Source of the DNA: Lentzea albidocapillata subsp. violacea
GTDB lineage: Bacteria; Actinomycetota; Actinomycetes; Mycobacteriales; Pseudonocardiaceae
Reading direction: 5' to 3'
DNA length: 64,000 bases
NCBI RefSeq assembly: GCF_900100275.1
Contig: NZ_FNET01000007.1
Span: forward strand, 62,001 to 126,000
Numbering within the stretch: position 1 is the stretch's first letter; each line of letters begins with the position of its first letter. A program made the translations under genes and the position numbers. The notes below the pieces were generated by a model. It saw nothing but the letters and a program-made list of their open reading frames with translations. It searched no databases and was not told the DNA's origin. Below are positions 1-8,031 of this stretch, one piece after another.

Positions 1-2
1 AC

Positions 3-1217
3 ACCTCGGGCACCACCGGCCCGCCCAAGGGCTGTGTCCTCACCAGCGCGAACTGGGTCGCGCTGTGCCGGGTCGCGGAAGAGGCCCGCATCGACGCGAT
101 GACCGGCGTCGTCTACCTGTTCCTGCCGCTCGCGCACGTCTTCGCGCAGATCATCATGTTCGGCACCATGTACCGCGGCGGGGCGCTGGCGTACTTCGGC
201 GGCGACATGAAGGCGATCGTGCCGGAACTGGCCGAGGTCCGGCCGACCTTCCTGCCGTCCGTGCCGCGCATCTTCGAGAAGATCTACACGTTCGTCACGT
301 CGAGCGTGCCCGCGGAGCAGCTCGACCAGGCCGTGGCGCTGGGCCTGGAGGTCCGGCGCCGGCGGGCGGCAGACGAGCCGGTACCGGCGGAGATGGCGGC
401 CGCGTTCGAGCAGGTCGACGCGTTGTTCGCCAACGTGCGCGCGGCGTTCGGCGGCCGGCTCGTGCAGGCCCTGTCCGGTGCCGCGCCGATCTCGCGCGAG
501 GTGCTGCGGTTCTTCCACGCGGCCGGGGTGCCGGTGCTGGAGGGCTACGGCATGACCGAGTCCACGGCGGTCGGCACGATCAACACGCTGGACCGCTTCC
601 GGCTCGGCTCGGTCGGCGCGTCCGGTGTGGCGGGCCTCGAGATGTCGCTGGGGGAGGACGGCGAGCTGCTGATGCGCGGCCCGCACGTCTTCGCGGGCTA
701 CTGGCGCAACGACGAGGCCACGGCCGAGACGCTGCGGGACGGCTGGCTGCACACCGGCGACCTGGGCGAGATCGACGCCGAAGGGTTCGTGACGATCACG
801 GGCCGCAAGAAGGACATCATCATCACCGCGGGCGGCAAGAACATCGCGCCGGCGAACGTGGAGAACGTGCTGCGCCAGTCCCGCTGGATCTCGCACGCCG
901 TGCTGTTCGGTGATCGCAGGCCGTACTGTGTGGCGCTGATCACACTCGACGCCGACGAGATCACGCCGTGGGCGACGGCCCGCGGCTTGCCGTCCGACAT
1001 CGAATCTTTGGTGGGTCACCCGGACGTGCGAACGCTCGTGCAGGGAATTGTCGACGAAGCGAACTCACACTTCGCCAGTGTTTCCCAAGTGAAGAGGTTC
1101 GTGCTGCTCACCCGTGATCTGTCCCAGGAAGAAGGTGAGCTCACCCCGACGTTGAAGGTCAAGCGCAACGTCGTGCATCGCCTTCACTCTGCGTTGTACG
1201 AAGGGCTCTACGCGTAA
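3..1217 (+). CDS. Long-chain acyl-CoA ligase (AMP-forming), 5' end cut by window
   Basis: C-terminal about two-thirds of an ANL-family adenylating enzyme that activates fatty acids to acyl-CoA by way of acyl-AMP. The visible reading frame opens on the P-loop-like AMP-binding signature TSGTTGPPKG, followed by GYGMTEST (A5), HTGDLGEIDAEGF (A7) and GRKKDIIITAGGKNIAP (A8) with the usual C-terminal catalytic region; it ends YEGLYA. 404 residues are visible against about 600 for the FadD15-type family, so roughly 190 N-terminal residues lie upstream of the window. The FadD15/long-chain type is inferred from motif style; substrate length cannot be read. Confidence 0.9.
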   Translation, partial: TSGTTGPPKGCVLTSANWVALCRVAEEARIDAMTGVVYLFLPLAHVFAQIIMFGTMYRGGALAYFGGDMKAIVPELAEVRPTFLPSVPRIFEKIYTFVTSSVPAEQLDQAVALGLEVRRRRAADEPVPAEMAAAFEQVDALFANVRAAFGGRLVQALSGAAPISREVLRFFHAAGVPVLEGYGMTESTAVGTINTLDRFRLGSVGASGVAGLEMSLGEDGELLMRGPHVFAGYWRNDEATAETLRDGWLHTGDLGEIDAEGFVTITGRKKDIIITAGGKNIAPANVENVLRQSRWISHAVLFGDRRPYCVALITLDADEITPWATARGLPSDIESLVGHPDVRTLVQGIVDEANSHFASVSQVKRFVLLTRDLSQEEGELTPTLKVKRNVVHRLHSALYEGLYA

Positions 1218-1336
1218 CCCGAACGTACGAGAAATCCAAAAACAGGTACATCCACCCTGGCGGATTCCTTCCACTCAGGGCAGAGTGGGACACCAAGCGG
1301 CGCTAGGCCCCCTCCCCCCTCGGGCCCAGCCGCTTC

Positions 1337-1385
1337 GCGGCCCCGGCTCAAGGCGTACTCCCCCCAGACGCCCAGCCGGGGCCGC
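1337..1385. terminator. Long hairpin between convergent genes
   Basis: A perfect 12-bp inverted repeat, GCGGCCCCGGCT at 1337-1348 and AGCCGGGGCCGC at 1374-1385, encloses a 25-nt loop. It lies between the acyl-CoA ligase (ending 1217) and the convergent LacI gene (ending 1436), so a bidirectional terminator is the simplest reading. There is no T-tract. The rest of 1218-1435 is C-rich and shows no gene. Confidence 0.5.
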
Positions 1386-1435
1386 CTTGCATCTCCGTCC
1401 TTTGTGGTCGCGCCGGCGGCCGATCGGGATCCGTG

Positions 1436-2419
1436 TCAGCGTTTCGGTGGCGTCGTGGTCCCGCGCACGATCAGCTGGGTCTCCGCCATGATCTGCGGCG
1501 CGTCGGTGTGATCCGAGTCCAGCCAGTCCAGCAGGAGGTTCACGGCCGTGCGTCCGGCCTGCGCCACCGGCATCGCCACCGTGGTCAGCGCGGGCGAGCA
1601 CAGCGCGGCGTAGGTGAGGTCGTCGAAGCCGGTCACCGACACGTCGCCCGGCACGGAGACGCCCCGGTCGCGCAGCCGTGCCAGCACGCCCAGCGCCATG
1701 ATGTCGTTGTAGGCGACGATCGCCGTCGTGCCGGCCGCGAGGGCGAGGTCCGCCGCCTGCAGGCCGCCCTCGAAACGCGGTGCGAACGGCCCGAGGTCGA
1801 CCAGGTCCACCCCGTGCTTCGCCACCGCCGTCATCAGGCCGCGGCGACGCTCCTGGTTGGACCACGAGGTGCGCGGCCCGTTGAGGTAGGCGATGCGGCG
1901 GTGCCCCAGCGCGACGAGGTGGTCGATGACGGCGTGCATGCCGCCCGCCGAGTCCATCAACGCCGCGGGCACGCCGGGCAGGCGCCGGTTCAGCAGCACC
2001 AGCGACGTCACGCCGGCCACCTCGCGGACCTGCGAGTCCTCCAGGCCCGGCGCGCACAGCACGACCCCGTCCACCTGCTTGGCCATCGCGTGCACGAGCT
2101 TGGCCTCGGCGACCGGGTCCTCGTCGCTGTCCGCCACGAACACCGCGTAGTCGGCCTGCATGGCCCGTGCCTGCACGGCCTTGAGCACGCCGGTGAAGAA
2201 CGGGTTGTCGAGGTCCGGCACGACGATGCCGATGTTGCCCGTCTTGCCCGTGATCAGCCCGCGAGCCGCCCTGTTGGGCTGGTAGCCGAGGTCGGTCGCG
2301 GCAGCCAGCACACGGGTCCTGGTCTCCGGGCGCACGAGCTCCGGGGACGTCAGCGCACGCGAAACGGTGGCCACCGACACGTGTGCCCTGCGTGCCACGT
2401 CGCGGATGGTGACTGCCAC
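1436..2419 (-). CDS. LacI-family transcriptional regulator
   Basis: 327-residue sugar-responsive repressor. The N-terminus has the LacI helix-turn-helix and hinge (TIRDVARRAHVSVATVSRAL, then YQPNRAARGL), followed by a periplasmic-binding-protein-like effector domain (IGIVVPDLDNPFF, TGFDD near the end). I chose the GTG at 2419 because GAGGGTGAGG lies just upstream; an in-frame ATG at 2452 would add 11 residues unlike the family. The gene starts 33 bp after the TetR stop on the same strand, so the two regulators may be cotranscribed. No obvious sugar operon adjoins it, so its target is unknown. Confidence 0.88.
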   Translation of the reverse strand: MAVTIRDVARRAHVSVATVSRALTSPELVRPETRTRVLAAATDLGYQPNRAARGLITGKTGNIGIVVPDLDNPFFTGVLKAVQARAMQADYAVFVADSDEDPVAEAKLVHAMAKQVDGVVLCAPGLEDSQVREVAGVTSLVLLNRRLPGVPAALMDSAGGMHAVIDHLVALGHRRIAYLNGPRTSWSNQERRRGLMTAVAKHGVDLVDLGPFAPRFEGGLQAADLALAAGTTAIVAYNDIMALGVLARLRDRGVSVPGDVSVTGFDDLTYAALCSPALTTVAMPVAQAGRTAVNLLLDWLDSDHTDAPQIMAETQLIVRGTTTPPKR

Positions 2420-2452
2420 TTGTACCTCACCCTCAACAGCCGGTTGAACCAA

Positions 2453-3019
2453 TCATGACGGGTGCTGCCGGGAAAGTCCGTCGAGCAGCAGGCCGATCAG
2501 CCGCCGGGGGTCGTAGCGCGGGTCGTCGTCCCGGCCGATGCACAGGTTGCCGATCCCGCGCATCAGCTCGAACGGCCGCACGTCGGCGCGGATCTCGCCG
2601 GCCTCGGCCGCCGCGTCGAGCAACGAACCGCACACCGGTCCGAGCCGGTCGAGGAAGTACGCGTGCAGCGACGCGAAGCCGCTGCTGTCCGACTGCATCG
2701 CGCCCGCGAGCCCGTGCTTGGTCACCAGGAAGTCCACGAACAGGTCGATCCACTTACGCAGCGCGGCGGCAGCGGAGTCCTCTGTGGACAGCAGGGCGGG
2801 GCCGGCCTCGGCGCAGGCCTCGACCTGGTGCCGGTAGACGGCCACGACGAGGTCCGCGCGGGTGGGGAAGTGGCGGTAGATCGTGCCCATGCCGACACCG
2901 GCCTCGGCGGCGATCTCGCGGATCGGCGCGTCGACGCCCGACCGTACGAACACCTCGGCGGCGGCGGCGAGCAGCGTCTGCTCGTTGCGCACGGCATCGG
3001 CTCGCTTGCGTGGTGGCAC
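2453..3019 (-). CDS. TetR-family transcriptional regulator
   Basis: 188-residue repressor. Residues about 10-55 form the TetR helix-turn-helix (LLAAAAEVFVRSG, IREIAAEAGVGMGTIYRHF); the rest is the variable helical ligand domain. It diverges from the hydrolase gene at 3121, and the 101-bp gap carries a promoter overlapped by inverted repeats (3044-3081), which strongly suggests it represses the hydrolase and perhaps itself. The ligand is not predictable. Confidence 0.92.
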   Translation of the reverse strand: MPPRKRADAVRNEQTLLAAAAEVFVRSGVDAPIREIAAEAGVGMGTIYRHFPTRADLVVAVYRHQVEACAEAGPALLSTEDSAAAALRKWIDLFVDFLVTKHGLAGAMQSDSSGFASLHAYFLDRLGPVCGSLLDAAAEAGEIRADVRPFELMRGIGNLCIGRDDDPRYDPRRLIGLLLDGLSRQHPS

Positions 3020-3043
3020 GCGCGCTCCTTCCCGAGCGGACGG

Positions 3044-3081
3044 TTGACAAAGCGGAACAGTGCTCCGTATCGTTCCGGAAC
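3044..3081 (+). promoter_or_regulatory. Promoter with TetR operator candidate
   Basis: A consensus -35 TTGACA (3044-3049) is followed by an inverted repeat CGGAAC-N13-GTTCCG (3053-3077) and the perfect palindrome GTTCCGGAAC (3072-3081), with a weak -10 near 3065-3072. The overlap of operator-like repeats with the promoter in a divergent TetR/hydrolase gap points to TetR repression. Confidence 0.6.
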
Positions 3082-3120
3082 GTCGCTCCGCTTGAGTGGA
3101 CTGTACTCGAAGGGAACCCC

Positions 3121-4002
3121 ATGACCGTCTTCACGGTGAGCCCTGTTGCGCTCGCAACCCCCGGCAGGCCCGTTGACCTGCAGCTGAAGGTCTCCGCGCC
3201 GACCGAGGGCACCGGCCTGCCGATCCTGCTGCTCTCGCACGGGCAGGGCTACTCGAACCACCTGTCCTCGCTGAACGGCTACGCGCCGCTCGCGAACCAC
3301 TGGGCCGAGCAGGGCTTCGTCGTCCTGCAGCCCACGCACCTGAGCAGCAGGAGCCTGACGCTGCCGGAGAACACCCCTGGTGCGCCGATGTTCTGGCGTT
3401 CGCGCGCCGAGGACATGTCGCAGATCATCGACCGCCTCGACGAGATCGAGAAGGCCGTGCCGCAACTGCGGGACCGCTGGGACCGCACGAAGATCGCCGT
3501 CGCCGGGCACTCGATGGGCGGCCACACCGCGAGCCTGCTGCTGGGCATGAGGACCGAGGGCGTCAGCCTGAGGGACGACCGGATCAGCGCGGGCGTGCTG
3601 CTCGGCTCGACGGGCCGGGGCGACGTGGTCACCGACGTGGTGAAGGAGCACTACTCCTTCATGCAGGACACGGACTTCAGCGAGATGACCACGCCCGCGC
3701 TCGTCGTCGCCGGCGACGCGGACGCCTCCGCGCACCTGACCACCATGGGGCCGGACTGGCACGCCGATCCGTTCCACCTCGCGCCCGGCCCGAAGGACCT
3801 GCTCACGCTGTTCGGCGCGGAGCACGGGTTCGGTGGTGTCTCCGGCTACGACGTCGCCGAGACCACGGACGAGAGCCCCGAACGCGTCGCGGCCGTGCAG
3901 CGGCTCACCACGGCCTACCTGCGTGGTCAGCTGCACGGCGCGACGGACTGGCAGGACCTCAAGGCTGCCGGGATCACCGAAGGCCGCATCGAGTCCAAAT
4001 AG
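3121..4002 (+). CDS. Alpha/beta hydrolase, chlorophyllase/dienelactone-hydrolase-like
   Basis: 293-residue soluble alpha/beta-hydrolase. The nucleophile elbow GHSMGGHTA lies near residue 133, the oxyanion region LLLSHGQGYSNH near residue 37, the acid is probably in VVAGDADAS and the catalytic His in FGAEHGFGG. No signal peptide is visible. ATG 3121 is preceded by AAGGGAA; a longer in-frame extension upstream runs through the promoter and is rejected. It is divergent from, and likely controlled by, the TetR gene. The substrate is unknown; an ester, lactone or xenobiotic is possible. Confidence 0.82.
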   Translation: MTVFTVSPVALATPGRPVDLQLKVSAPTEGTGLPILLLSHGQGYSNHLSSLNGYAPLANHWAEQGFVVLQPTHLSSRSLTLPENTPGAPMFWRSRAEDMSQIIDRLDEIEKAVPQLRDRWDRTKIAVAGHSMGGHTASLLLGMRTEGVSLRDDRISAGVLLGSTGRGDVVTDVVKEHYSFMQDTDFSEMTTPALVVAGDADASAHLTTMGPDWHADPFHLAPGPKDLLTLFGAEHGFGGVSGYDVAETTDESPERVAAVQRLTTAYLRGQLHGATDWQDLKAAGITEGRIESK

Positions 4003-4005
4003 GAC

Positions 4006-5727
4006 TCAGTGCGCGTTCGGCTCGGGGTTTCGCCCGGGCCGTGACAGGAACTCGAAGTCGCAGCCCTGGTCGGCCTGCGTGATGTGCTCGTAGTACAAGG
4101 CGCCGTAACCGCGTTCGAACTTCGGCGGTGGCGTTGTCCACGCGTCACGACGACGCGCCATCTCCTCGTCGGAGATCTCCACGCGCAGCACCCGCGCCTC
4201 GACGTCCAGCGTCACGAGGTCGCCGTCCCGCACCAGTGCCAGCGGACCGCCGATGTGCGCTTCCGGTGCCACGTGCAGAACGCATGCGCCATAAGAAGTT
4301 CCGCTCATCCGCGCGTCCGACACGCGCACCATGTCCCGGACACCCTCGCGCAGCAGCTTGTCCGGGATCGGCAGCATCCCGTATTCCGGCATGCCGGGCC
4401 CGCCCTTGGGGCCGCCACCGGCCAGCACGATCACCGAATCCCTCGTCACCTCCAACGACGGGGAGTTGATCCTTGCCCGCAAGTCCTGGTAGCCGTGGAA
4501 GACCACGGCGGGCCCGGTGTGCCTCCACAACGCGGGATCGGCCGCGACGTACTTGATCACCGCTCCGTCGGGGGCCAGGTTGCCCCGCAGCACGGCCAGC
4601 CCGCCCTCGGGTGAGATCGGATCGTCCAGGGGGCGGATCACGTCGGAGTCGTACACCTCGGCGCCGTCGAGGTCCTCCCCGAACGTCCGCCCCGTCACCG
4701 TGATCCGCTGGAGGTGCAACGAGTCCCGCAACCGCGACAGCAGCCCGCGCAGCCCGCCCGCGTAGTAGAAGTCCTCCATCAGGTGCGTTCCGGCGGGCTG
4801 GACCGAGGTCAGCACCGGCACCTCGCGCGACAACCGGTCGAAGTCGTTCAGCGACAACGGGATCTGCGACCGCCCGGCCATCGCGATCAGGTGGATGTAC
4901 GAGTTCGTGGACCCGCCCAGCGCCAGCACGGTCCGGATCGCGTCCTCGTAGGCCTCCGCCGACAGCACGTCGCCGATCGTCAGCCCCTCGCGCACCATCT
5001 CGACCACACGCATGCCCGACGCGGCCGCCATCCGGTGGTGCGCCGAGTCGACGGCCGGGATCGACGACGCCCCCGGCAACGTCAGCCCCAGCGCCTCCGC
5101 GGCGGCCGTCATGGTCGAGGCCGTGCCCATCGTCATGCACGTGCCGGGGGAGCGGGCCAGCCCGGACTGGATCTCCGCCCAGTCGCCGGACGAGATCGTG
5201 CCCGCCCGCTGCTCGTCCCAGTACCGCCACATGTCCGTGCCGGACGCGAGTTTCTCGCCCCGCCAGTGGCCCCGCAGCATCGGCCCGGCGGGCACGAAGA
5301 CGGCAGGCAGCCCGGCGGAGGCCGCGCCCATCAGCAACGCGGGGGTGGTCTTGTCGCAGCCGCCCATCAGCACGCAGCCGTCGACGGGATAGGACCGGAG
5401 GATCTCCTCGGCCTCCATCGACAGCATGTTCCGGTACAGCATCGGAGTCGGCTTCTGGTACGTCTCCGACAACGTGGAAACCGGGAACTCCAACGGGTAT
5501 CCGCCCGCTTCCCAGACCCCGCGCTCGACCTGCTTCGCCCGTTCGCGCAGGTGCATGTGGCACGGGTTGATGCCGCTCCACGTGTTCAGGATCGCGATGA
5601 CCGGCTTGCCGAGGTGCTCGGCGGGGTTCAGGCCGAGCTGACGCATCCGGGCGTTGTGCGAGAACGCCCGTAGCCCCTCGCCCTCGAACCACTCCGCACT
5701 CCGGAGCCTCTTTCGGGCAAGCCTCAC
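4006..5727 (-). CDS. IlvD/Edd-family dehydratase, probably sugar-acid (aldonate) dehydratase
   Basis: 573-residue [Fe-S] dehydratase that removes water from a dihydroxy acid to give a 2-keto-3-deoxy acid. Family landmarks are LNTWSGINPCH (near residue 50), MGGCDKTTP (near 125) and SPGTCMTMGTASTM (near 193), each with the conserved cluster cysteine, and GGPKGGPGMPE near the C-terminus. Start GTG 5727 overlaps the upstream stop as GTGA and has GGAG six bases before it; GTG 5739 is an alternative. The neighbouring DapA-like aldolase and FCD regulator point to arabinonate/xylonate-type catabolism rather than branched-chain amino acid synthesis. Confidence 0.85.
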   Translation of the reverse strand: MRLARKRLRSAEWFEGEGLRAFSHNARMRQLGLNPAEHLGKPVIAILNTWSGINPCHMHLRERAKQVERGVWEAGGYPLEFPVSTLSETYQKPTPMLYRNMLSMEAEEILRSYPVDGCVLMGGCDKTTPALLMGAASAGLPAVFVPAGPMLRGHWRGEKLASGTDMWRYWDEQRAGTISSGDWAEIQSGLARSPGTCMTMGTASTMTAAAEALGLTLPGASSIPAVDSAHHRMAAASGMRVVEMVREGLTIGDVLSAEAYEDAIRTVLALGGSTNSYIHLIAMAGRSQIPLSLNDFDRLSREVPVLTSVQPAGTHLMEDFYYAGGLRGLLSRLRDSLHLQRITVTGRTFGEDLDGAEVYDSDVIRPLDDPISPEGGLAVLRGNLAPDGAVIKYVAADPALWRHTGPAVVFHGYQDLRARINSPSLEVTRDSVIVLAGGGPKGGPGMPEYGMLPIPDKLLREGVRDMVRVSDARMSGTSYGACVLHVAPEAHIGGPLALVRDGDLVTLDVEARVLRVEISDEEMARRRDAWTTPPPKFERGYGALYYEHITQADQGCDFEFLSRPGRNPEPNAH

Positions 5728-6629
5728 AAGAGGCTCCACGAGTTCAACAGCACGCCCACGGCCGAACGGTCAGCCTCCGACAGGACAGAAGCAGGCGGCC
5801 GCACGTCCCGGCGGCACAAACCGAGCTGTGCCAGGGCTTCCTTCACGACGGACACGTTGTTCGCCGACTCGCCGGCCGCCCGCAGCTCCTCGAACCTCCG
5901 GACGAACTCCCAGAACTCCATCGCCGCACCGAACTCACGGGCCCGCAGGCACCGGAACATCTGCAGCGAGAGCTGCGGCGCGACGTTCGCCAGCCCGGAC
6001 GTGAACCCGGTGGCCCCGACCGCGAAGTACCCCGGCGCCGACAGTTCGGCCAGCCCCGCGATCCACGTCAGCCGCTCGAGCCCGGCGTCGCGGGCGACCG
6101 AGGCGAACCGCACCGGATCCGGCACCGCGTACTTCACGCCGACGACGTTCGGACACGCGTCCGCCAACGCCGCGATCTGCGCGCCGCCGATGCGCGGGTT
6201 CCGCATGTACAGGACCACGCTCAGCTCGGGCACCGCCGAGGCGATCGCCCGGTGGTAGTCGACCCAGCCGTCCAACGAGACGTACGGGTGCACCGGCTGG
6301 TGGATCATGATCCCCCGAGCGCCGGCCCGGTCCGCGAACCGGGCCGCGGCCACGGCGGACGACAGGTCGTGCCCGACCCCGGCGACGATCGCCGCACGGT
6401 CCCCGGCCACGTCCACGGTGATCCGCAGCGCGCGTTCGGTCTCGGCGGAGGACAACGTGTAGAACTCGCTCGTGTTGCCGTTCGGCGTCACGACCGAGAT
6501 CCCGCCCTCGAGCATCCGGTCCACGACCGCGGCGTAGCTCTTCTCGTCGATCGCCCCGTCCGCGCCGAACGGTGTGACGGTGATCGCCACCACGGAAGCC
6601 AGCTGCTCGGACAGGTCATCGAACGACAT
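5724..6629 (-). CDS. DapA/NanA-superfamily lyase (2-keto-3-deoxy sugar acid aldolase or dehydratase)
   Basis: 301-residue TIM-barrel class I aldolase. The Schiff-base lysine is in GVKYAVPD (near residue 167), the catalytic Tyr in VLYMRNP (near 140) and the substrate-binding turn is NGNTSEFY. It overlaps GntR by 14 bp upstream and the dehydratase by 4 bp downstream, so it is the middle gene of a three-gene operon. With the IlvD-type enzyme it would process a 2-keto-3-deoxy acid, either by aldol cleavage or, as in Weimberg-type pathways, by dehydration. True dihydrodipicolinate synthase is unlikely in this context. Confidence 0.85.
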   Translation of the reverse strand: MSFDDLSEQLASVVAITVTPFGADGAIDEKSYAAVVDRMLEGGISVVTPNGNTSEFYTLSSAETERALRITVDVAGDRAAIVAGVGHDLSSAVAAARFADRAGARGIMIHQPVHPYVSLDGWVDYHRAIASAVPELSVVLYMRNPRIGGAQIAALADACPNVVGVKYAVPDPVRFASVARDAGLERLTWIAGLAELSAPGYFAVGATGFTSGLANVAPQLSLQMFRCLRAREFGAAMEFWEFVRRFEELRAAGESANNVSVVKEALAQLGLCRRDVRPPASVLSEADRSAVGVLLNSWSLL

Positions 6630-7263
6630 CGGAAAGCTCCTCGACCACTCGATCGGCGAAAGTCCGGATGTGGCGGCGCAACAGGTCGGCCGCGACGTCG
6701 CCGCAGCCCTCCTCGGCGGCGACGAGGATCGCCCGGTGCTCGGCGGCCTCGGCGTCCCAGGTGGGGTGCAGGCCCCAGCCGGCGACGGTGATCAACGCGG
6801 CCTGGTCGCGCAGCCCGTCGAGGATCCCGACCAGCAACGGGTTGCCGCACCCGGCGTAGAGCGCGCGGTGGAAGCGGCGGTTGGCCAGGCTGCGCCGCGC
6901 CAGGCCGGGGACCTCCTCCAGGGCTGATCTCGCCTCGGTGAGGTCCGCTCCCAGCTCGACGGAACGGCGCAGTGCCTCCGGTTCCAGCAACATCCGCACG
7001 TCGTAGACGGACGCGGCCATCCCGGCGTCGACCGTGCGGACCGTGGCGCCCTTGTACGGGCTCATCACCACGAGCCCCGACCCGGCGAGCGTCTTGAGCG
7101 CCTCGCGCACGGGCGTCTTCGAGACGTTGAGCGTCGCGGCGAGATCGGTTTCCACGAGCGCCTGACCGGGCTTCAGTTTTCCGTGCAGAATCGCTTCTTT
7201 GATCGATTCCAGAACGAAGTCCGTCCGGGACGCCGGAACGACTCCAGGCCGGTCATACATCAT
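6616..7263 (-). CDS. GntR-family regulator (FCD/FadR type)
   Basis: 215 residues: a winged helix at about 15-75 (ETDLAATLNVSKTPVREALKT) and a C-terminal FCD ligand domain (DVRMLLEPEA, FHRALYAGCGN, AEHRAIL) that typically binds a carboxylated sugar through a metal held by Asp and His. It is the first gene of the sugar-acid operon and so probably its own substrate-responsive repressor. Two adjacent ATGs (7263, 7260) are possible starts and overlap a TCATA-N7-TATGA repeat that could be the operator. Confidence 0.9.
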   Translation of the reverse strand: MMYDRPGVVPASRTDFVLESIKEAILHGKLKPGQALVETDLAATLNVSKTPVREALKTLAGSGLVVMSPYKGATVRTVDAGMAASVYDVRMLLEPEALRRSVELGADLTEARSALEEVPGLARRSLANRRFHRALYAGCGNPLLVGILDGLRDQAALITVAGWGLHPTWDAEAAEHRAILVAAEEGCGDVAADLLRRHIRTFADRVVEELSDVVR

Positions 7264-7269
7264 ATATGA
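7253..7269 (-). promoter_or_regulatory. GntR operator candidate over the start codon
   Basis: TCATA-N7-TATGA inverted repeat in an unusually AT-rich patch spanning the GntR start codons. FadR/FCD regulators bind short AT-rich half-sites of this kind. Position suggests autoregulation of the GntR-aldolase-dehydratase operon. Confidence 0.4.
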
Positions 7270-7307
7270 GAGCGTAGGAGCTGGTAGAGCCCCAGGTCAA
7301 CCTACGT

Positions 7308-7333
7308 TGAACCAACTTCCTCGCAGGCTCGTT
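7308..7333 (+). promoter_or_regulatory. ECF-type promoter, site 1 (TGAACC-N16-CGTT)
   Basis: TGAACC at 7308-7313 and CGTT at 7330-7333 are separated by exactly 16 bp, the same layout as at 8999 and 33120. It precedes the truncated anti-sigma-like gene at 7405. Confidence 0.6.
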
Positions 7334-7404
7334 CTGAAGATGTTGGTCACCGCCGTACGCGGGGCTGGAGAAGAAGAAATTCGAATGTCCTGGGTACCGA
7401 CGAG

Positions 7405-7929
7405 TTGAACGAGAACGACATGCTGATGGAAGAACTGCCACCGGAGGCCGCGATCGACGGGCCTCCGCCGGACCTGGACCACCTGCTCCAGCGCACGCTG
7501 GGCACGGTCCGTGAAGAGAGACATCAGGCCGTGCGCCGCCGAGGGCGCATCACGGCTCTGTCGTCGACCCTTGTCGTCGCCGGAGTGCTCGCTGGGGGCG
7601 TCTGGCTGGGTCAGGGAATGGGGGTCGGTGGCACCGAGAACGTCGACGCGCTCCTGCAGGGCACCTCGTCGACGGGTGCGCGGATGGCCGTCCAGGTCAC
7701 CGACACCGAAGGTGGCTTGAAGCTGGTCGCGACGGTCGACGGCATGCAGGACGGGGAAGCCTGCTGGCTGGTCGTGCACACGAGGGACGGACGGACGTTC
7801 ACCGCCGGCTCGTGGAGGGCGCACAGCGGCGAGGTGACCCTGGCCGGGTCCGCGATGGTGCGGGCAGGGGACGTGAGCGGGGTCAGCGTGGTCGACCACG
7901 ATCGGCAGCCGCTGGTGACCGCCCACTGA
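7405..7929 (+). CDS. RskA-like anti-sigma C-terminal domain without the zinc finger
   Basis: 174 residues: a short cytoplasmic stretch, one membrane segment (about residues 50-72, ALSSTLVVAGVLAGGVW) and an extracytoplasmic RskA-like domain. It aligns end to end with the C-terminal three-quarters of the true anti-sigma at 9636: shared ELPPEAAIDGPPP / EVPPEAMLDGPPE, LLQRTL, and the GEAC/GEKC-(W/R)-(L/I)-(V/F)-V region. It has no equivalent of the first ~45 residues, including the H-x3-C-x2-C finger. Start is TTG 7405 or ATG 7420/7426; ribosome site is weak. It is preceded by an ECF-type promoter. Probably a receptor or decoy that senses the same signal without holding sigma. Confidence 0.75.
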   Translation: MNENDMLMEELPPEAAIDGPPPDLDHLLQRTLGTVREERHQAVRRRGRITALSSTLVVAGVLAGGVWLGQGMGVGGTENVDALLQGTSSTGARMAVQVTDTEGGLKLVATVDGMQDGEACWLVVHTRDGRTFTAGSWRAHSGEVTLAGSAMVRAGDVSGVSVVDHDRQPLVTAH

Positions 7930-7940
7930 CGCGGGACTTG

Positions 7941-7954
7941 CCCGGCGCGCCGGG
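7941..7954. repeat. 14-bp GC palindrome after the truncated anti-sigma gene
   Basis: CCCGGCGCGCCGGG is self-complementary and lies 12 bp past the stop at 7929, followed by TTATCG. It may form a terminator stem, though it would have almost no loop. Confidence 0.3.
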
Positions 7955-8031
7955 TTATCGTCGTGCCCGGACGCGCCGGCCAGTCCTGCTGAGACGGCGC
8001 GCTTCTGTTCGCGCGGACGGATTGGCAGGCT

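Noticed and set aside
2442..2450. GGTTGAACC as operator for the LacI gene at 1436
   Set aside because: The dyad is short and has no second copy nearby. It also contains TGAACC, but no CGT follows at 16 bp, so it is not a fourth ECF site.
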